From Clostridia bacterium (GTDB lineage Bacteria; Bacillota; Clostridia; TANB77; CAG-508), in NCBI GenBank assembly GCA_900752095.1, contig CAADUD010000024.1:1-10040 (forward strand): a stretch of 10,040 nucleotides of DNA, read 5' to 3'. Positions 5,854 to 10,040 of the stretch are shown piece by piece. Position 1 is the stretch's first letter; every line of letters starts with the position of its first letter. The position numbers and the translations under genes were made by a program. A model generated the notes under the pieces. It saw nothing but the letters and a program-made list of their open reading frames with translations. It was not told the DNA's origin and ran no database searches.

Positions 5854-7846
5854 ATAAATTATTGATTTTATTTTTTACTAATTTTTCATACCATTCTAAA
5901 TCGTTGATATTAGTATCTTTATAAGCTTCATCAAAAATTTTATATAATTTAGAATACTGAATTTTTATATTTATTAGTTTAATAATATCTCTAATAGAGA
6001 GAGAAATAATTTTTAATCCACTTTTTACAGAAGTTTTACCTCTAAATTGGTAATTTTTTCTTGATCTAAAATCGCTTAATACTTCTTCTTGTAATATATT
6101 AGCTACAAAAACAGCATATGTATCATCATTATCATTTTCTTGAATTTCTCTCATCAAATGCCTTGATACAGGTTCCATTTCATTTTTTCTTTGAGATGTT
6201 GATTCTGTAAGAGTTGCTTCTAATAAAACTTTATGTTCTGGATAATTGTTTGTTTTATTATATTCATATACTATGTCAGCAGTTCCTCCTGCGGCATGAG
6301 TTTTTGGCAATAAATTAGCATCTAAACTTAATTTCATATATTCCAATATATTTCCGCTTCTATTACTAAGCCTATACCATGTGATACCTAAAATATATTC
6401 AAATATAGTTGGAACATCTGAATTCCAATCAACATATTCATTAATTGCACTTCTATCGTTGTTTTCAATATATGTAAATAATTGAACAAGTTGATTTTCA
6501 TTAAATTTATTATCAATTAATTCGTTAAATCTTCTTAATTTTTCATCTTCAATAAAAGTCTTAATACTATCTTTATTTACAACTTTATCTGGATAATCAG
6601 CTTGAATTTGATATATAATTTCATCAACATTTACATTTAGACATTCATAAATTTTGTTTAATTCTATATCTGTTGAAATAAAGTTATTGTATTCATCTTT
6701 ATCTAAAATTTCAGTATTTACTATTTCCTTAGAAATATTCAAAAAGAAATATTTTGGAAATACATCTAATTCAATTTTATCATCTTCAAAAATAACTATG
6801 TCTGATAACGAAATATACCTTTTATTTAAATCTGCATAATCTTCTAATGTAGCTTTCCATTTAGCAGTATGCATTACCTTAAAAAATTCTATTGTATATT
6901 CAGTTTTATTCTTAAAATTAAATAACGGTATTTCCTTGATATCTTCTAAATATTCTTCTGTTAGCATCTTTGAAGAATATCTAAGATATTCTTTCCAATA
7001 TTTTGCTACTTTAGAATTTTTCTTTGTTTGTTTCTTTATAAATTTTATTATTGTATCTAAAACCTCTTCATCAAAGTCTTTTTTTGATATTCTATATAGT
7101 GCTTCAAAGAAATTATACATTGGTTCTACATATTTAGTACCTTTTCTTCCCATATCTATTATAGAAAATTCATCAATACTATTTACTCCATTTTCTTTAA
7201 TAAAATCAATTGCTGCTTTATAGTTAGACATATTTTCCATCTTATTCTGAATAATATCTTCTATTGTTTTTTGATTATTTCTATACTTTTTTATATTTTC
7301 TAACATTATATCTATATATTCTCTATTAGTACATAATGGTAAAATATAAGTAAACTCATCTTTTGTTAGATATCCTAGTTCTGATAGAAAATATAATAAT
7401 ACTGCAAATGGTTTTACATTTATTCCATTATCAGTTATTTGAAGTTTTAATAATTGCTTTAGATACAAGTAGCTGTCTTTATTTATATTAAATATATTGT
7501 CACTTTTAAAATTTTCTTGTTCTACTATATCAATTATCTTTTCACCTATTTCTGTTATATGTCTATTATCGTCTATTACACCAATTTGTACTAATCCAGA
7601 AGTTTTTTGTCTAGCATCTTTTGGTTTATTATTTGCTTCACCTGTAATAAAGTTTTTTTGTAGCATTTTATTATAATATTCTTCTTGAATTGAATTATTT
7701 CCGTTCCATCTTACATTTTGGTTTTCGTTCCATAGTTCTTTTAAAATTTGAAGTTGTCTTTCAATTTTAAAATTTAAATCTTTAACTCTGAAACTTGTGG
7801 TTCCTAAACTCCAACAATAACTTTGAAATTTAATATCTTCTAACAT
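5852..7846 (-). CDS. Type IIS restriction endonuclease, AlwI/BstNBI family
   Basis: The 664-residue product resembles AlwI-family nucleases. The N-terminus SYCWSLGTTSFR followed by a region with RWNGN is the typical DNA-reading start. The C-terminal third holds the PD-(D/E)XK-like nuclease: a helix with Glu483 (FEYILGITW), GGTADIVYEY with Asp524, VLLEATLT with Glu543, then Glu556 just before EPVSRHL. The 13-residue step from Glu543 to Glu556 agrees with N.BstNBI-type enzymes as I recall them. It should cut outside an asymmetric site; whether it nicks one strand or cuts both is not readable. The frame is open from an ATG at 7867, but that has no ribosome binding site; ATG 7846 has AAGGAG 11 bases upstream. 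It has its own promoter and terminator and lies just before its methyltransferase. Confidence 0.9.
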   Translation of the reverse strand: MLEDIKFQSYCWSLGTTSFRVKDLNFKIERQLQILKELWNENQNVRWNGNNSIQEEYYNKMLQKNFITGEANNKPKDARQKTSGLVQIGVIDDNRHITEIGEKIIDIVEQENFKSDNIFNINKDSYLYLKQLLKLQITDNGINVKPFAVLLYFLSELGYLTKDEFTYILPLCTNREYIDIMLENIKKYRNNQKTIEDIIQNKMENMSNYKAAIDFIKENGVNSIDEFSIIDMGRKGTKYVEPMYNFFEALYRISKKDFDEEVLDTIIKFIKKQTKKNSKVAKYWKEYLRYSSKMLTEEYLEDIKEIPLFNFKNKTEYTIEFFKVMHTAKWKATLEDYADLNKRYISLSDIVIFEDDKIELDVFPKYFFLNISKEIVNTEILDKDEYNNFISTDIELNKIYECLNVNVDEIIYQIQADYPDKVVNKDSIKTFIEDEKLRRFNELIDNKFNENQLVQLFTYIENNDRSAINEYVDWNSDVPTIFEYILGITWYRLSNRSGNILEYMKLSLDANLLPKTHAAGGTADIVYEYNKTNNYPEHKVLLEATLTESTSQRKNEMEPVSRHLMREIQENDNDDTYAVFVANILQEEVLSDFRSRKNYQFRGKTSVKSGLKIISLSIRDIIKLINIKIQYSKLYKIFDEAYKDTNINDLEWYEKLVKNKINNL

Positions 7847-7857
7847 AAAAACAATCA

Positions 7858-7863
7858 CTCCTT
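7858..7863 (-). promoter_or_regulatory. Ribosome binding site deciding the endonuclease start
   Basis: AAGGAG on the minus strand, 11 bases before ATG 7846. The upstream in-frame ATG (7867) overlaps the GCATTAAATGC dyad and lacks any such site, so it is unlikely to be used. Confidence 0.75.
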
Positions 7864-7874
7864 GCATTTAATGC
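7864..7874. promoter_or_regulatory. Operator-like dyad GCATTAAATGC at the endonuclease start
   Basis: GCAT, three bases, ATGC, between the -10 box (12 bases away) and the ribosome binding site (immediately adjacent). It differs from the methyltransferase copy (5797-5807) at one central base. I saw no third copy in the window, so its presence at both restriction-modification promoters suggests common control. Confidence 0.5.
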
Positions 7875-7886
7875 TTGCTATTTGTT

Positions 7887-7915
7887 ATTATATCAAAGAA
7901 TGTCTTTATTTACAA
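7887..7915 (-). promoter_or_regulatory. Promoter of the endonuclease gene
   Basis: TTGTAA (7910-7915), a 17-base spacer and TATAAT (7887-7892) on the minus strand, about 40 bases before the chosen start codon. Confidence 0.7.
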
Positions 7916-7938
7916 TGTTTTTACATTTTTTGTCATAA

Positions 7939-7995
7939 CTACAAATGTAGGATTTTTAAATATTTTTTTACTATGGGATTTAAGAGACTCTTCAT
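7939..7995 (-). CDS. Possible 18-codon small ORF upstream of the endonuclease
   Basis: ATG 7995 follows AGAGGAA at a good distance and opens a frame of 18 codons ending in TAG: MKSLLNPIVKKYLKILHL, a basic, amphipathic-looking peptide. Its ribosome binding site lies in the left arm of the hairpin at 7978-8012, while codons 3-6 form the right arm, so translation would be shut when folded. It could be a leader peptide or a small membrane-active peptide, but short frames with a purine-rich lead are common by chance in such DNA. It ends 24 bases before the endonuclease -35 box. Confidence 0.2.
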   Translation of the reverse strand: MKSLLNPIVKKYLKILHL

Positions 7996-8012
7996 TAAAG
8001 TTCCTCTTAAAT
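7978..8012. repeat. Inverted repeat forming a long hairpin between the dehydrogenase and endonuclease genes
   Basis: ATTTAAGAG (7978-7986) and CTCTTAAAT (8004-8012) are perfect 9-bp arms around 17 bases, and the inner part can add a further ACTT/AAG-GT helix with a bulge. No T-run follows in either direction, so it is not an ordinary terminator. No clear terminator for the dehydrogenase gene was found in 7847-8136, so readthrough into the endonuclease is possible. Confidence 0.7.
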
Positions 8013-8136
8013 TATCATTTTATACACATATTTCTCAATTCTATATACATTCGTTCAAACATTTTTTGTATAAATACATATAAATTTCTCTATGCAATAC
8101 ACAAAACAAATGTAGATTATTTATAGTGAATTTAAC

Positions 8137-9426
8137 CTACTTTTTGTTGCCTATTGTTTCATATATCATTTTTCTAGGAATTTTATTAAAATTATAACAA
8201 TTTCTTCCATCTAAAACTATTGGTTTTTTCATATATTTAACAAAATTATTAAGTTTATATTCTTTAATTTCTTTCCATTCAGTAAAAATCAAACACAAAT
8301 CGGCTCCTGTAACCGCTTCATCTATGTTATTACAATATTCAATAGAGTCTTTATATTTTTCTTTTATTATTTCTAATGATACAGGATCATAAACTTTTAT
8401 ATTTGCTTTTTCATTTAAAAGGATGTTTATATTGTCAATTTCAGCTGATTCTCTTATGTCATCTGTATTAGGTTTAAAAGATGTTCCTAATATCGCTATA
8501 TTAAGATTGTTAAAATTTTTATAATACTTTTTTGCTTTTTCTATTAATTTTATTCTTTGATTTTTATTAACTAATATTGCTGCTTCTAATGTTTTTATTT
8601 CATAGCCCTCTCTTTCAGCAAGTTTAACTAATGCTTTTGTATCTTTTGGAAAACAAGAACCACCATATCCAACTCCTGATTTCAAGAAATATTTACCTAT
8701 TCTTTTATCTGTTCCCATTCCTTTTTCTAAATCTTTTATATTTCCATTTATTAACTCACATATATTTGCTAATTCATTCATATATGAAATCTTTAATGCC
8801 AAAAAAGAATTACATGCGTACTTTATTAATTCTGCTGTATTTGAATCTGTAATTACATATTTTCTGTTATTTTTTTTATAAACTAATTTTAAGATTTTAA
8901 TAGCTTCTTTAGAATCTGTGCCTAATACTATTCTTTGAGGATTTATTGCATCATCTATGGCAGTTCCTTGCGATAAAAACTCTGGATTTGAAACTATCTT
9001 TATATTTTTATTTGTTTTGTTTTTTATTAATTTTTCAATATCTTTATTAGTTCCAATAGGAACTGTAGATTTTATTACAATAATAATATCTTTTGCTAAT
9101 ACATTATTATTTATTATTTCATTAATTGCTTCATACACACTTCTTATATCTGCTGTTCCATCTTTATTTTCTGGTGTACCTACACATATAAATATAACTT
9201 TTACTTCTTCATTTAATTTTTCATAATTGGACTCAAATTTTATATTTTCTTTATGTTTTTTTAGATATTCTTGTATATTGGGCTCGTATATTGGAGAAAT
9301 CCCTAATTTAAGTTTTTCCAACTTAATTGAGTTTTTTTCTATTGCTATTATTTCATTCCCTACCTCTGCCAAACTTATAGCTGTAACTAATCCTACATAT
9401 CCCATTCCGATTACTGCTACTTTCAT
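8137..9426 (-). CDS. ugd: UDP-glucose 6-dehydrogenase
   Basis: The enzyme oxidises UDP-glucose to UDP-glucuronate with two NAD+, in the cytoplasm, supplying acidic sugars for capsule or teichuronic-type polymers. The 429-residue length is normal. The NAD-binding Rossmann start is AVIGMGYVGL (about 4-13). It continues with NPEFLSQGTA (about 147-156) and the substrate-site helix LIKYACNSF with Lys202 and Asn206. Catalytic Cys258 lies in YGGSCFPKD with Asp262, and TDDIRES (about 321-327) lies in the C-terminal domain. All catalytic residues are intact. UDP-ManNAc or GDP-mannose dehydrogenases are relatives and not fully excluded. The frame opens at ATG 9447, but ATG 9426 starts directly at the Rossmann strand and has GGAAAGAGAG in front. 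It follows the unknown gene at 9451-9945 closely, probably in one operon. Confidence 0.9.
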   Translation of the reverse strand: MKVAVIGMGYVGLVTAISLAEVGNEIIAIEKNSIKLEKLKLGISPIYEPNIQEYLKKHKENIKFESNYEKLNEEVKVIFICVGTPENKDGTADIRSVYEAINEIINNNVLAKDIIIVIKSTVPIGTNKDIEKLIKNKTNKNIKIVSNPEFLSQGTAIDDAINPQRIVLGTDSKEAIKILKLVYKKNNRKYVITDSNTAELIKYACNSFLALKISYMNELANICELINGNIKDLEKGMGTDKRIGKYFLKSGVGYGGSCFPKDTKALVKLAEREGYEIKTLEAAILVNKNQRIKLIEKAKKYYKNFNNLNIAILGTSFKPNTDDIRESAEIDNINILLNEKANIKVYDPVSLEIIKEKYKDSIEYCNNIDEAVTGADLCLIFTEWKEIKEYKLNNFVKYMKKPIVLDGRNCYNFNKIPRKMIYETIGNKK

Positions 9427-9450
9427 TTTTTTCTCTCTTTCCATCAATAA

Positions 9451-9945
9451 TTATTCTATAATTCTTCTGAATATATTTGAAAATTCAAGTATTCTATTTC
9501 TATATTTTTTTGGTATATCTTTGTTGTTAAGATTTTCATAATATTCTTTTAAGCAATAATACATATTATCATCTTCTTCAAATTCCTTTTCCCATGTAAT
9601 ATTTTGATACTTATTTATTACTACTTTTCCATTTTTTATCTTGTTTAAATCCTTATCATATAAAATAAATTGCCCTTTTATTACAACTCCTGCATCACAA
9701 ACTATAGTTGCTTCTTTGATAGTATTATTGGTAACTAAATCGCTTTCATGAATTACTATTTTATCATCATATTCTAAAAGAATCTTTCCATATCCATGTT
9801 TTTCAATACATATATTATCAATTATAAAATCCTTTTGTTCTTTAAATATTATATCTTTTTTATTATTTTCTCCTAATATATAATCAGCTAAATATATTTG
9901 ATGTGGAATTTCAATTTCAAAATTTTGTGTATTCTTCTTTGACAT
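9451..9945 (-). CDS. Protein of unknown function, possibly the C-terminal part of a longer gene
   Basis: From ATG 9945 the frame encodes 164 residues, rich in Lys, Asp, Asn and Ile, with alternating short hydrophobic strands (for example KILLEYDDKIVIHE and ATIVCDAGVVIKG) and a helical, basic end. I recognise no family, catalytic motif, signal peptide or membrane segment. The purine-rich AAGGGG before ATG 9945 is only one base away, closer than normal. The same frame has no stop codon in the remaining 31 codons to the window edge, and none of those codons is ATG, GTG or TTG. The gene may therefore begin beyond base 10040, with 9945 an internal Met. Its place before UDP-glucose dehydrogenase suggests a polysaccharide-related job, but that is only context. 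Confidence 0.65.
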   Translation of the reverse strand: MSKKNTQNFEIEIPHQIYLADYILGENNKKDIIFKEQKDFIIDNICIEKHGYGKILLEYDDKIVIHESDLVTNNTIKEATIVCDAGVVIKGQFILYDKDLNKIKNGKVVINKYQNITWEKEFEEDDNMYYCLKEYYENLNNKDIPKKYRNRILEFSNIFRRIIE

Positions 9946-10040
9946 TCCCCTTCTATTTATACTATCATTTATTCTATTTTTAGAAAAATTTGTATATATT
10001 AATTTTATGTTAAAATTATTTTCTTCTATTTTTTTCTTAA

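Noticed and set aside
6654..7223. Plus-strand frames of 61 and 95 codons
   Set aside because: Both are antisense shadows inside the well-supported endonuclease gene.
7941..8115. Ten-base direct repeat ACAAATGTAG at 7941-7950 and 8106-8115, considered as insertion footprints or operators
   Set aside because: Ten bases in such biased DNA can recur by chance, there is no element between them with its own ends, and only the first copy has dyad symmetry (CTACA-AA-TGTAG).
7862..8126. Two overlapping plus-strand frames of 73 and 83 codons in the intergenic region
   Set aside because: No ribosome binding site, Phe/Ile/Tyr-rich composition expected of T-rich DNA, and the region carries minus-strand promoter signals instead.
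1..10040. CRISPR array, tRNA, rRNA, insertion sequence
   Set aside because: No regularly spaced repeats, no tRNA-like T-arm or cloverleaf, no transposase frame and no terminal inverted repeats were seen.

Overview
The window is strongly A+T-rich (by eye roughly a quarter G+C). Every convincing gene lies on the minus strand, with good AGGAG-type ribosome binding sites, textbook TTGnnn-17-TATAAT promoters and T-rich hairpin terminators. This fits a low-G+C Firmicute, probably a clostridial lineage. That assignment is inference from composition and signals; there is no rRNA or marker gene here.

In the direction of transcription (right to left) there are three blocks. (1) 10040-8137: a gene of unknown function whose reading frame is still open at the window edge, followed by a UDP-glucose 6-dehydrogenase, which suggests the end of a surface-polysaccharide locus. 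(2) 8136-1855: a defence-type module. It has an AlwI/BstNBI-like type IIS restriction endonuclease with its own promoter and terminator, then a fused double N6-adenine methyltransferase of the M.FokI kind with its own promoter. Closely coupled behind the methyltransferase are a DUF6414-like protein of unknown function and a ClpB-like AAA+ ATPase. (3) 1854-1: a short structured stretch ending in an intrinsic terminator, then a new promoter with a perfect 14-bp inverted repeat just downstream. This drives a Nudix hydrolase, a HAD phosphatase and a small nucleotide-type protein cut by the window edge, a likely nucleotide/sugar-phosphate operon.

The endonuclease and methyltransferase fit together. 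An asymmetric site needs each strand methylated separately, which a two-domain methyltransferase can do, and the AlwI-type nuclease would cut unmodified DNA. No controller (C) protein gene is visible. However, the start regions of both genes carry the same short dyad, GCATTA(A/G)ATGC, between the -10 box and the ribosome binding site, which could be a shared operator.

The best candidate for something undescribed is the two-gene DUF6414-like plus AAA+ cassette co-transcribed with the methyltransferase, together with the R/M operator motif. The three-hairpin RNA-like segment at 1709-1809 is a further candidate.
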